Shown here: in pieces, positions 43,105 to 51,692 of the stretch
Layout of the letters: each line of letters opens with the position of its first letter
How positions within the stretch are numbered: position 1 is the stretch's first letter
NCBI GenBank assembly: GCA_964383495.1
Contig: CAYLHG010000005.1
Coordinates: forward strand, 1-64,000
Length of the DNA stretch: 64,000 bases
Origin: CAWKDC01 sp964383495
Lineage (GTDB): Bacteria; Pseudomonadota; Gammaproteobacteria; JABCZS01
Direction: 5' to 3'
Translations under genes and position numbers: made by a program
The notes under the pieces: generated by a model
What the model saw: only the letters and a program-made list of their open reading frames with translations
The model's database searches: none
What the model was told of the DNA's origin: nothing

Positions 43105-43352
43105 AATTTTTTACGAGCCTCATCGAATATTGCAGCGTCCATGTCCTGTAACGACTTCTTAGGTCCTTGATAGCTCAAGCATCCTAATAAATCATGAACA
43201 GCCACTTTTTTATTAGAAAAAATAGGGGTAAGTAAAACTCCCTCCTTAACTTCATGAACTTCAAATTGGGTTCCCACTCCCCAATGCCGAGCTTCTCTGA
43301 TAAGTTGAGGAATTACTACCTGGCCCTTGCTGGACAGCCGCGTTACTCCCAT
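43101..43352 (-). CDS. vapB: VapB/AbrB-type antitoxin
   Basis: An 83-residue protein. The N-terminal swapped-hairpin AbrB DNA-binding domain reads TRLSSKGQVVIPQLIREARH and GVGTQFEVHEVKEGVLL. The C-terminal part (DLLGCLSYQGPKKSLQDMDA) would wrap the toxin. It starts behind GGAGGGG and represses its own promoter in known systems. Confidence 0.92.
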   Translation of the reverse strand: MGVTRLSSKGQVVIPQLIREARHWGVGTQFEVHEVKEGVLLTPIFSNKKVAVHDLLGCLSYQGPKKSLQDMDAAIFDEARKKL

Positions 43353-43380
43353 GTCCCCTCCACGATAAGACTATGGTAAG

Positions 43381-43409
43381 ATTATAGCAAAGCGATCGCT
43401 CAAATTCAA
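43381..43409 (-). promoter_or_regulatory. Promoter of vapBC with palindromic spacer
   Basis: On the minus strand TTGAAT (43409-43404), 17 bases, and consensus TATAAT (43386-43381). The spacer contains the palindrome AGCGATCGCT, a likely VapB or VapBC operator half. GGTAAGATT occurs twice flanking the region (near 43375 and 43416). Confidence 0.7.
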
Positions 43410-43512
43410 CCTTGAGGTAAGATTTAGGGTAAGCTTATGACAAGCCTTAATAAATACTCTGTTTTCAGTTTAGAGTGTATAATTAACTAAGAAATATACT
43501 AGGAGACCCAAA

Positions 43513-44058
43513 ATGATTGAACGTAACAATAGCGCGGTACTTATCATTGACATGCAAGAAAAATTAGTACCCCTGGTACGAGACCACAAAGAATGTGTCG
43601 AACATTGTCATTGGGTGCTCAGCGTTGCGCGCATCCTCAATATTCCTATTTTCACCACACAACAATATCCTCAAAAATTGGGTGCTACACTGCAGTCCTT
43701 ACAAACACTGATTGATACGCAACATGTGATCAATAAAATGTCATTTTCATTAATGGATGAACCGCATGCAGCTGAAAAAATAAACAGCAGCGGCAAGAAA
43801 CAGTGGATTTTAATGGGGATTGAAACTCATGTGTGCGTTTTACAAACCGCTTATGGCTTACAAAAAGCGGGGCACGAAGTTTTTATTGTAGTAGAAGCAA
43901 CGCAAGCCAGAGAAGAACTTGATAAAAACACGGCTATTGAACGCTTAAGAAAGGCTGGGATTCACATTGTAACACGCGAGATGGTTGCTTATGAATGGTT
44001 ACGCGCTGGCGGCACACCCGAATTCAAAAAAATTAATGAAGAGTTTGTTAAGAAATAA
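43513..44058 (+). CDS. Isochorismatase-family hydrolase
   Basis: A 181-residue cysteine hydrolase. The triad is Asp13 (VLIIDMQEKL), Lys75 (VINKMSFS) and Cys108 (GIETHVCVLQTAYGL), with the cis-peptide glycine region nearby. Members of this YcaC/isochorismatase-like group act on small amides or remain uncharacterised; the substrate cannot be read from the sequence. The start has GGAGAC 7 bases before. TATAAT at 43478-43483 is a possible -10, with a poor -35. Confidence 0.9.
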   Translation: MIERNNSAVLIIDMQEKLVPLVRDHKECVEHCHWVLSVARILNIPIFTTQQYPQKLGATLQSLQTLIDTQHVINKMSFSLMDEPHAAEKINSSGKKQWILMGIETHVCVLQTAYGLQKAGHEVFIVVEATQAREELDKNTAIERLRKAGIHIVTREMVAYEWLRAGGTPEFKKINEEFVKK

Positions 44059-44098
44059 AAATGATCCAAGACACAATAAATGAAATGGTGTTATGATA

Positions 44099-44171
44099 GT
44101 AACCGTTCAGAGGGTGATCTAAACCTCCAGTGAATGGCTATATTTGAGGCAAGGTTGCGCTGAACGCTTAC
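44099..44171 (+). ncRNA. Candidate structured leader RNA of the pdh operon
   Basis: GTAACCGTTCAG (44099-44110) pairs with CTGAACGCTTAC (44160-44171), 11 of 12 positions, closing a 49-base interior. Inside, AACCT/AGGTT (44122-44126 and 44152-44156) and CCA/TGG can pair. The closing stem ends 16 bases before the GTG start of pdhA, next to GGAG. A weak -10 (TATGAT, 44092-44097) would start transcription at the stem. No known motif was recognised. Confidence 0.4.
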
Positions 44172-44186
44172 CCATGGAGTTCTTTT

Positions 44187-45278
44187 GTGTCTGAGCCTAA
44201 TCCTGTTATTGCCCATTTTGACATTCGTTATCATCAATTTCTCAATAAAGCAGGAGTACTGACGCAACCTTTGCCAGAAATATTACATAATAATCCATCC
44301 TTATGGAAAAAATGTTATTACTATCTGCTGCTCAACCGCATTTTTGACGCAAAAGCCATTAAATTACAAAGAACAGGCCAAATGGGAACCTACCCCTCCA
44401 CTGAAGGACAAGAAGCAGTTGGTGTTGGATTAGGCTTGGCTTTAAATAATGATGATGTTTTTGTTCCCTATTATCGCGAATGCGGCACGCATTTAATTCG
44501 CGGCGTAAAAATGGAAGAAATTTTATTATATTGGGGCGGCGATGAGCGCGGCAGTATTTATGAAAATGCACCACAAGATTTTCCTTATTGCGTTCCCATT
44601 GCGACACAGTGCCTTCACGCAGCAGGCGTTGCAGCTGCATTCAAATATAAAAAAGAAAAACGCGCCGTGGCGGTTGCCATCGGAGATGGTGGCACATCTA
44701 AAGGCGATTTTTATGAAGCCATGAATGTAGCCGGTGTTTGGCATTTGCCTGTAGTGTTTCTGATCAACAATAATCATTGGGCAATTTCAGTGCCTGTGGA
44801 GCATCAAACTGCTGCACAGACATTTGCACAAAAAGGTATTGCAGCAGGGTTGTCTTGCGAACAAGTTGATGGAAATGATGTATTTGCCGTGTACCATGCA
44901 GTGCATCATGCTTTACAACGTGCACGTGAGGGAAAAGGCGCTCATGTGATTGAGGCTGTCACTTATCGCATGTGTGATCATACAACAGCGGATGATGCAT
45001 CACGTTATCGTGATTCAGAAGCTCATGAAAAATACCGCGAAGAATGCCCCATTAAACGATTATATGATTTTATGATCGCACAAAAAACGTGGAGCGAAAA
45101 AGAAGATACCGATTTGCGTGCACAAATATTTAAAGAAGTTGATGAAGCCATTCAACGTTTCCAAAAATTACCTAATACACCTGTAACAGATATTTTTGAT
45201 TATTTATATGAAACGCTACCTGATGCATTACAAGAGCAACGTGATGAAGTTCTTGCTTATCACGGAGATCAACAATGA
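44187..45278 (+). CDS. pdhA: Pyruvate dehydrogenase E1 alpha subunit
   Basis: A 363-residue thiamine-diphosphate enzyme subunit of the heterotetrameric E1. It has KLQRTGQMGTYPSTEGQEAV, the TPP motif GDGGTSKGDF...NNNHWAIS and the phosphorylation-loop-like YRMCDHTTADDASRYRD. The start is GTG with GGAG 7 bases before. It forms pdhA-pdhB-pdhC; its ATGA junction with pdhB indicates coupling. No E3 gene is in the window. A branched-chain or acetoin E1 is possible, but the sequence reads as the acetyl-transferring type. Confidence 0.9.
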   Translation: MSEPNPVIAHFDIRYHQFLNKAGVLTQPLPEILHNNPSLWKKCYYYLLLNRIFDAKAIKLQRTGQMGTYPSTEGQEAVGVGLGLALNNDDVFVPYYRECGTHLIRGVKMEEILLYWGGDERGSIYENAPQDFPYCVPIATQCLHAAGVAAAFKYKKEKRAVAVAIGDGGTSKGDFYEAMNVAGVWHLPVVFLINNNHWAISVPVEHQTAAQTFAQKGIAAGLSCEQVDGNDVFAVYHAVHHALQRAREGKGAHVIEAVTYRMCDHTTADDASRYRDSEAHEKYREECPIKRLYDFMIAQKTWSEKEDTDLRAQIFKEVDEAIQRFQKLPNTPVTDIFDYLYETLPDALQEQRDEVLAYHGDQQ

Positions 45279-46252
45279 GTGCCATTACGTTAATTGAAGC
45301 TGTGAATCAAGCACTGGCTTACGAATTATCACATGATCCCAATGTCTTATTACTCGGTGAAGATATTGGAAAAAACGGTGGCGTATTTCGAGCAACGGTT
45401 AATTTGCAAAAAAAATTCGGTGACAAGCGTGTCATAGATACACCGCTTGCAGAAAATATGATCGCAGGATTAAGCATCGGAATAGCAACGCAAGGATTAC
45501 GTCCTGTATTTGAAATGCAATTCATGGGTTTTATTTATCCTGCATTAGATCAAATGCTCAGTCATGCAGCACGTTTTCGCAACCGCACACGAGGACGTCT
45601 CACTTGTCCCTTAGTATTACGAGCACCCTTTGGTGGCGGCATTCGTGCGCCTGAACACCACTCAGAAAGCACAGAAGCGTTATTTGCGCATATTCCAGGC
45701 TTGCGTGTGGTGATTCCTTCATCTCCTTTACGTGCTTATGGGCTATTGCTTGCAGCCATTCGCGATCCTGATCCTGTTGTTTTTTTAGAACCAAAAAGAA
45801 TTTACCGATTAATTAAACAGGAAGTGCCTGATGATGGCAAAGCACTTCCTTTAGATACTTGTTTCGTATTAAAAGAAGGGGCAGATGTCACACTTGTTTC
45901 ATGGGGTGCCTCAATGAATGAAACATTGCAAGCTGCACAACAATGTGAACAAGCTGGTATTTCTGCAGAAGTCATTGATGTTGCCACGCTAAAGCCTCTC
46001 GACATGGATACTATATTACAATCTGTTGCGAAAACAAAACGCTGTGTCATCATTCATGAAGCTGCACGCACAGGCGGATTTGGCGGAGAAATTGCAGCGC
46101 AATTAGCTGAGAAAGCATGGGATATACTCGAATCTCCTGTATTACGTGTGACCGGCTATGACATCATCATGCCTTTATATCGCAAGGAAATGATCTACTT
46201 GCCCAGCGTGCAACGTATCAAAGATGCTATTGATGCCGTGTTGGCTTATTGA
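45275..46252 (+). CDS. pdhB: Pyruvate dehydrogenase E1 beta subunit
   Basis: A 325-residue transketolase-like subunit with VLLLGEDIGKNGGVFRATVN, VIDTPLAENMIAGLSIG (active-site Glu region) and APFGGGIRAPEHHSEST. The C-terminal domain has AARTGGFGGEIAAQLAEKA. It builds the E1 active site with PdhA. It is coupled to pdhA, and pdhC follows after 12 bases. Confidence 0.93.
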   Translation: MSAITLIEAVNQALAYELSHDPNVLLLGEDIGKNGGVFRATVNLQKKFGDKRVIDTPLAENMIAGLSIGIATQGLRPVFEMQFMGFIYPALDQMLSHAARFRNRTRGRLTCPLVLRAPFGGGIRAPEHHSESTEALFAHIPGLRVVIPSSPLRAYGLLLAAIRDPDPVVFLEPKRIYRLIKQEVPDDGKALPLDTCFVLKEGADVTLVSWGASMNETLQAAQQCEQAGISAEVIDVATLKPLDMDTILQSVAKTKRCVIIHEAARTGGFGGEIAAQLAEKAWDILESPVLRVTGYDIIMPLYRKEMIYLPSVQRIKDAIDAVLAY

Positions 46253-46264
46253 GGAATAATTACG

Positions 46265-47380
46265 ATGAAAATATTTTATTTGCCCGATCTGGGAGAAGGA
46301 TTGCCCGATGCAGAAATTCACGAATGGCATGTAAAAGTCGGTGATACTGTTAAAAAAGATGATAATTTGGTTTCAGTAGAAACAGCAAAAGCATTGATCG
46401 ATGTGCCCTCACCTTTCGATGGAAAAATTGCTATATTACACGGAGACTCAGGAGATATTATTAAAACCGGATCACCACTTGTTTCTTTTGAAGGCACAGC
46501 AGAAAATAGAGAAGATGCGGGGACAGTGGTAGGAAAATTAGAATCTCATGCCGGCATTCTTGAAGAAAAAATGATGATTATCAAATCAAAACATCAAGAA
46601 AAAATTTCAGCGAAAGCAACACCCACTATCAAAGCGTTAGCATTAAAATTAAATGTTGATATCACAACAATAACTGGCACAGGAAACGCAGGGATGATTA
46701 CTGCTGCTGATGTAAAATCGGCCTCACAACATACAGAACCTAAAGAAGGTTTTACGCTGTTAAAAGGCTTTCGTCGTGCCATGTTCCATACTATGTCTTT
46801 ATCACGCGAAGAAACATGCCCTGTAAGTGTTTTTGATGATGCGGATTTAAGCGCATGGCAAGATGATACAGATATCAGCGCGCGCATGGTACGTGCATTA
46901 GTCGTCGCCTGCACCTCAGAACCTGCATTAAATGCTACTTTAGATACGAGCACACAATCTCAAAAATTTAATACAGCTGTTCACGTAGGCATTGCTATGG
47001 ATACAGAAGAGGGGTTATTTGTGCCTGTGATTCATCATGCTGAAAAATTATCGCTAAAAGAAATAAGACAAAAAATTAATGAATACAAAAAGAAAGTTCA
47101 TGACCGCACTATTGCATCTGAAAATTTGCATGGTGCTACGATTACATTATCCAATTTTGGAAAATTTGCTGGACGCTATGCGACAACTGTGATTGTTCCT
47201 CCTCAAGTGGCTATCATTGCAACAGGACCAAAACGTGTAGAGCCGAAAGTCAAAAATGATGTGATTTGTGCTTGCCAAATCCTGCCTTTATCGTTAACGT
47301 TTGATCATCGTGCCATCACAGGCGGGGAAGCAACACGTTTTATGGGCATTTTATTACATGATCTGGAAAAAGATTCTTAG
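46265..47380 (+). CDS. pdhC: Dihydrolipoyllysine acetyltransferase (E2)
   Basis: A 371-residue E2. A single lipoyl domain carries the modified Lys42 in SVETAKALIDVPSPFDGK. The peripheral-subunit-binding domain reads TPTIKALALKLNVDITTITG. The catalytic domain ends LTFDHRAITGGEATRFMGIL; the motif is HRAITGG rather than HRxxDG, a variant also met in related E2s. Its lipoyl group would be made by LipB/LipA encoded at 37-39 kb. The 3' end overlaps the convergent gene by 41 bases. Confidence 0.93.
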   Translation: MKIFYLPDLGEGLPDAEIHEWHVKVGDTVKKDDNLVSVETAKALIDVPSPFDGKIAILHGDSGDIIKTGSPLVSFEGTAENREDAGTVVGKLESHAGILEEKMMIIKSKHQEKISAKATPTIKALALKLNVDITTITGTGNAGMITAADVKSASQHTEPKEGFTLLKGFRRAMFHTMSLSREETCPVSVFDDADLSAWQDDTDISARMVRALVVACTSEPALNATLDTSTQSQKFNTAVHVGIAMDTEEGLFVPVIHHAEKLSLKEIRQKINEYKKKVHDRTIASENLHGATITLSNFGKFAGRYATTVIVPPQVAIIATGPKRVEPKVKNDVICACQILPLSLTFDHRAITGGEATRFMGILLHDLEKDS

Positions 47381-48041
47381 GAGCAGTATTCTGGCCAGCC
47401 CACACTAAGACTTTTAATGTCGCATATGTCCCAGCACCTGCCACGAATGGAGAAATCAATGCGCGAGAAATATCTTCTGGAATACCCATTTCATCTAATA
47501 TGCTAGGCAATATATAAGCAAAATACCAATTGAAACTACCCAAGAAAAAACAAGCCGCCCCAACTAAATAACCTGTTTTATTTTCCACAGATCTATTTTT
47601 TCTAAATTCATAACAAGCATTAAATACTAACAAAGGAACAACACTCATCACACCTGCCATGAGAGCAATATATTCCCAGTCATCATAATAATCATATCCC
47701 ATCCCTTCTGTAGCGATATAAAATCCACTCATCCAACCAGTCATACCCAATAGGACGTTGCCAGCAATCAAATTATTTTCTGCTTTATCTGCTGCGTCAT
47801 CATTTTTTTTATGATAGTTAGAATACGCTTCGAGCGCCAACCAAGTACCTAATCCAATTGCAATGGGGTAAAAAATAGACATGAAATCAAGTGCAGCCAT
47901 ATCACCGACGTGATCATCTTCAAAATAAGGATCTAAATAATGAGATAAATACATCCAACTAAGATCGCCCCCTACCGCCGCTGCAATCATTTTTGGAGTA
48001 GCGTAAACATTTAAATTTGAAATATGCTCATCTTTAGTCAT
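47340..48041 (-). CDS. Hypothetical multi-pass membrane protein
   Basis: A 233-residue protein with about five hydrophobic segments (for example FMSIFYPIAIGLGTWLAL, IALMAGVMSVVPLLVFNA, TGYLVGAACFFLGSFNWYFA). The loops between are acidic (YFEDDHVGD, YDYYDDWEY, KKNDDAADKAENN). No family was recognised. It starts ATG and overlaps the end of pdhC by 41 bases in the opposite strand. The amino-acid pattern is convincing for a membrane protein despite the overlap. The function is unknown. Confidence 0.6.
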   Translation of the reverse strand: MTKDEHISNLNVYATPKMIAAAVGGDLSWMYLSHYLDPYFEDDHVGDMAALDFMSIFYPIAIGLGTWLALEAYSNYHKKNDDAADKAENNLIAGNVLLGMTGWMSGFYIATEGMGYDYYDDWEYIALMAGVMSVVPLLVFNACYEFRKNRSVENKTGYLVGAACFFLGSFNWYFAYILPSILDEMGIPEDISRALISPFVAGAGTYATLKVLVWAGQNTAPKNLFPDHVIKCP

Positions 48042-48108
48042 GATAATAGATCATATCACGCTTAATAAACGAAAAGCAAGTAAGCAACTCAAATGATAAA
48101 CAAAATTT

Positions 48109-48729
48109 TTAAATATAAATCAAAGGGTTGCCGAGCGCCCTCTCTAAGGTTAGCTTATTTTCTGCTTGGCATAGCATTGTGTTATCTAAAAGATTTCCTA
48201 TCCAATATGTTTGTAATCCAGCGTCTTTCAACGCACGATAAGATAAAATAGCATGATTTAGGCACCCCAACCGGAACCCAACCACTAAAATAACAGGTAA
48301 TTGAAATGCACACATCACATCTAACATTGTTTCATGATCATTGATAGGCGCATGCACTCCTCCTGCGCCTTCAAAAAAAATATGATCATAATGATCCATA
48401 TTTTTATTTAAACACTGAACGGCCACATTTTTAGCATTTAATGATTTGCCCATTGCACCTGCAGAAATATGAGGGCTGACAGGTAATTCAAAACAAAAAG
48501 GATTAACATCCTCATATGTCGGATTAAAATCACTACAAGCTTGTAATAATAATGCATCCTCATTGCAAAAACCGTGCGGTGTTTGTTTTCCGCCTGCAGC
48601 GATAGGTTTTTTGCCTAATACTTTTTTTCCAGATGCTTTCAAAATTTCCATAAGCTTTAGGGTAATATATGTTTTCCCACAATTCGTGTCAGTTCCTGTC
48701 ACAAAATAAGCACAATGCTGTAAAATCAT
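48109..48729 (-). CDS. bioD: Dethiobiotin synthetase
   Basis: A 206-residue ATP-dependent carboxylase that closes the ureido ring of dethiobiotin. The P-loop is FVTGTDTNCGKTYI. Also present are KPIAAGGKQTPHGF, PVSPHISAGAMGK and FFEGAGGVHAPIND. It overlaps bioC by ATGA. It is the last gene of bioB-bioF-bioC-bioD. Confidence 0.95.
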   Translation of the reverse strand: MILQHCAYFVTGTDTNCGKTYITLKLMEILKASGKKVLGKKPIAAGGKQTPHGFCNEDALLLQACSDFNPTYEDVNPFCFELPVSPHISAGAMGKSLNAKNVAVQCLNKNMDHYDHIFFEGAGGVHAPINDHETMLDVMCAFQLPVILVVGFRLGCLNHAILSYRALKDAGLQTYWIGNLLDNTMLCQAENKLTLERALGNPLIYI

Positions 48730-49553
48730 TTTTTTCTGCCTTGAATAGCTGAAATAGGAATGGTTGCAATACCTTCTTTTGCTGTTTGCTCAGCATGTTT
48801 ATGCGCCATTCCATAAGTGATTTCATACGTTGCTGGATATAAATCATCCTCGCGCAATGCGTCGTAGCTTGCTTCTACTATTTTAAAATCTCGAGGCGTT
48901 AATAATCCTTTTCTTTTTCTTGAATCATATAATTGGCTGCCTATCCCTTTTAAATCTGCCCAAAAAGCATGAAGATTTCGGTAAGTCAGTGTTACCCATT
49001 CTACATTCATGACAGGCTGAAAAAATCCTAGATTTAACATTAAATCACCAATAGGATGCAAATCCATGTATTCATTCACATGGGCATGGTGATCAACTTC
49101 AGAAAATGCTCTACGCAATTCTTTTAAAGTATCCACACCATAGGTTGAAAACATCAAAAAGCCATTTACAGAAAGCCATGCATAGCATCTTTCTAGCAAT
49201 CTTGGTAAATCTGCATGATCACAAGGAAATAAATTAAAAATAATGGCATCAAATTGGCCCGCTTTAAAAGCAGATTTGAAAATATCTTGTTCTAACAAAG
49301 TAACATTTTTTAAATTTTTGTGCGATGCAATCTGAATCATTTCAGAGGAAATATCAATCGCGGTAATATGCGCATCTGGATATAGTTGTGATAATTTTCC
49401 CGTAAAATGTCCTGTTGCACAGGCAATTTCTAAAATACACTTGGGTGATTCTTTAAAAAAAGAAAGACGATCAATAAGGCGCTCTGCAATCTCATGCTGT
49501 AAAACAGCATAATTATCGTATGTTGCTGCAATTTTATCAAAATGTTTTTTCAC
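48726..49553 (-). CDS. bioC: Malonyl-ACP O-methyltransferase
   Basis: A 275-residue SAM methyltransferase that primes pimelate synthesis by methylating malonyl-ACP. The SAM motifs are ILEIACATGHFTGKLSQLYP, ITAIDISSEMIQIA and FDAIIFNLFP. I use the GTG reading MKKHFDKIAATYDNYAVLQ because GAGG lies 6 bases before; an ATG four codons earlier is the alternative. It overlaps the bioF 3' end by 17 bases. Confidence 0.9.
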   Translation of the reverse strand: MKKHFDKIAATYDNYAVLQHEIAERLIDRLSFFKESPKCILEIACATGHFTGKLSQLYPDAHITAIDISSEMIQIASHKNLKNVTLLEQDIFKSAFKAGQFDAIIFNLFPCDHADLPRLLERCYAWLSVNGFLMFSTYGVDTLKELRRAFSEVDHHAHVNEYMDLHPIGDLMLNLGFFQPVMNVEWVTLTYRNLHAFWADLKGIGSQLYDSRKRKGLLTPRDFKIVEASYDALREDDLYPATYEITYGMAHKHAEQTAKEGIATIPISAIQGRKK

Positions 49554-50697
49554 AACGAACCTCATCAAGAGCAGTTAATAAAATATCTACATCCGATTTC
49601 GTATGTAACGCATTAAAAGTAAAACGTAATCGAGGAGATTCTATTGGCACAGTAGGGTAACGAATCACAGGAACCCAAATAGATTTTTCTTTTAACGCAT
49701 CACCCCAACGCTTAGCTTCTTCAATAGAATGACATAGCAATGACTGAATTGGGGAATGGCTTTCAAAAACAGACAATTCCATCGATTTAATATTCTCTTT
49801 AAAATACGTAACTAATGAAAACAAATGTTCTCGTGTCTCACTTTTTTTCACACACTCGATAGCACAATTCACTGCCGTGGCAATCATGGGAGATAAAGCT
49901 GTCGTGAATAGATAAGGTCGTGCACATTGCATGATCATATCCATTTCATCAGCACGTCCTGCTAACATAGCACCCGACACACCTAATGCTTTTCCAAACG
50001 TTCCCATGATCACAGGCACATCATTTTGCGACAATCCTACCTCAAATACCTTTCCTTGTCCTTCTGATCCATACAATCCAAATGCATGCGCCTCATCTAC
50101 CAACAGAGTAGCAGATTTTTCTTGTGATATTTTTGATAACGAAGATAAATCAGCTGAATCACCTTCCATACTAAAAACAGATTCAGTCACCATAAATGTA
50201 CGCTTATTGGTTTTTTCTAGCATTTTTTGCAATGATATTTGATTTAAATGCGCATAACGTTTGAATTCTGCACCTGTCATACGCATGCCATCAATCAAAG
50301 AAGCATGATTATGTTTATCAGCTGCAATGAAATCTTTTGGTTGTACCAATGCAGTCAACATTGCCATGTTAGCCTGGTAGCCGCTCGAAAATAATAATAC
50401 TTTGTCTCGTTTTAACCAAGCGGATAAAGTATGACATAATTTTTCATGGGCAACAGTGTAGCCTGATAATGTATTAGCAGAACCTGATCCCAATCCAAAC
50501 TCATTCATACCAACCTTAGCTGCTTCTATTAAACGTGGATCGGTAGATAATCCCAAATAATCATTGCTATTGAAATTTAAATAACGTTTTCCCTGGTAAT
50601 AAACAAAACGAGATTGTGATGTTTCACGCACATGATGCGCACGCCACAATCCTTCCTCACGTAAAGCATTTAATTGCGATGCGTAATGATTAGGCAT
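49537..50697 (-). CDS. bioF: 8-amino-7-oxononanoate synthase
   Basis: A 386-residue PLP enzyme joining pimeloyl-ACP and L-Ala. It has YLNFNSNDYLGLSTDPRLIE, GLGSGSANTLSGYTVAHEKL, LLVDEAHAFGLYGSEGQG and the PLP Lys in MGTFGKALGVSGAM. It overlaps bioB by 8 bases and bioC at its 3' end. The genes bioA and bioH are not in the cluster. Confidence 0.96.
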   Translation of the reverse strand: MPNHYASQLNALREEGLWRAHHVRETSQSRFVYYQGKRYLNFNSNDYLGLSTDPRLIEAAKVGMNEFGLGSGSANTLSGYTVAHEKLCHTLSAWLKRDKVLLFSSGYQANMAMLTALVQPKDFIAADKHNHASLIDGMRMTGAEFKRYAHLNQISLQKMLEKTNKRTFMVTESVFSMEGDSADLSSLSKISQEKSATLLVDEAHAFGLYGSEGQGKVFEVGLSQNDVPVIMGTFGKALGVSGAMLAGRADEMDMIMQCARPYLFTTALSPMIATAVNCAIECVKKSETREHLFSLVTYFKENIKSMELSVFESHSPIQSLLCHSIEEAKRWGDALKEKSIWVPVIRYPTVPIESPRLRFTFNALHTKSDVDILLTALDEVRCEKTF

Positions 50698-51637
50698 AAG
50701 CTTGAATACCTAAATTTTTGAATAACGTTTTGTCTTTATCCATGCCTGGCAAATCAGTCGTTAATAATTTTTCACCATAATGAATAGAATTTGCGCCTGC
50801 AAAAAAACACAATGCTTGTAATTCATCACTCATTGTATTTCGACCCGCACTTAACCGTACATATGCTTTTGGCATCATGATACGCGCTATTGCGATCATT
50901 CGTGCAAATTCAATGGTACCAATTTGCTGTTGTTGCGCTAATGGCGTACCTGGGATAGGCACTAACATATTGACAGGTACGCTTTCAGGGTATGGGTCTA
51001 AATGTGCTAATTCCATTAAGAGTTTAAAACGATCTTCTAAAGATTCTCCCAAATTTAAAATACCACCGCAACACACCGACATTCCCGCTTCACGAACATT
51101 TTTAATCGTTTCTAAACGATCATCATAATCACGTGTGGTTACAACTTCAGGATAATATTCACGCGATGTATCTAAATTATGATTGTAATAATCTAATCCT
51201 GCCTCTTTCAATGTTTTTGCTTGCTCTGCTGATAACATGCCTGCAGTTAAACATGTTTCTAGCCCTTTAGATTTCACTGACTTGATCATCTCAATCAATG
51301 CTGGCATTGCATGTTCTGGCGGATTGCGCCAAGCAGCACCCATGCAAAAACGCGTTGCCCCGCCCTCTTTGGCTTTTTCTGCTGATTCACATACTTTTTC
51401 ACAAGAAATCAGTTTCTCTTTTGCCAAACCTGTTTTATAATGCCCACTCTGAGAACAATATTTACAATCTTCTGGGCAGGCTCCTGTTTTGATACTCAAT
51501 AACGTTGAAATTTGAACTTGGTTTGCCGGAAAGTGTTCGCGGTGCACGGTTTGTGCCTGCAATAATAAATCGTTAAAAGGTTGATGGTAAAGCGCAGATA
51601 CTTCTGCCAATGTCCAAACACGTGATTGTTGTTCCAT
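50690..51637 (-). CDS. bioB: Biotin synthase (radical SAM)
   Basis: A 315-residue enzyme that inserts sulfur into dethiobiotin. The radical-SAM motif is CPEDCKYCSQSGHY. The 2Fe-2S ligands include GMSVCCGGILNLGES and the Arg in YVRLSAGRNTMSDE. It starts at MEQQSRVWTLAEV with GGAGG 5 bases before; 26 extra upstream codons are rejected. It is the first gene of the biotin operon, divergent from comF. A candidate promoter (TTGACA 51688-51683, TATAAA 51662-51657, but a 20-base spacer) lies between. Confidence 0.96.
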   Translation of the reverse strand: MEQQSRVWTLAEVSALYHQPFNDLLLQAQTVHREHFPANQVQISTLLSIKTGACPEDCKYCSQSGHYKTGLAKEKLISCEKVCESAEKAKEGGATRFCMGAAWRNPPEHAMPALIEMIKSVKSKGLETCLTAGMLSAEQAKTLKEAGLDYYNHNLDTSREYYPEVVTTRDYDDRLETIKNVREAGMSVCCGGILNLGESLEDRFKLLMELAHLDPYPESVPVNMLVPIPGTPLAQQQQIGTIEFARMIAIARIMMPKAYVRLSAGRNTMSDELQALCFFAGANSIHYGEKLLTTDLPGMDKDKTLFKNLGIQAYA

Positions 51638-51692
51638 GAGAGCCTCCAAACAAGCGTTTATAGTGCCTTTTTTAAGGAAAATTGTCAAGAAA

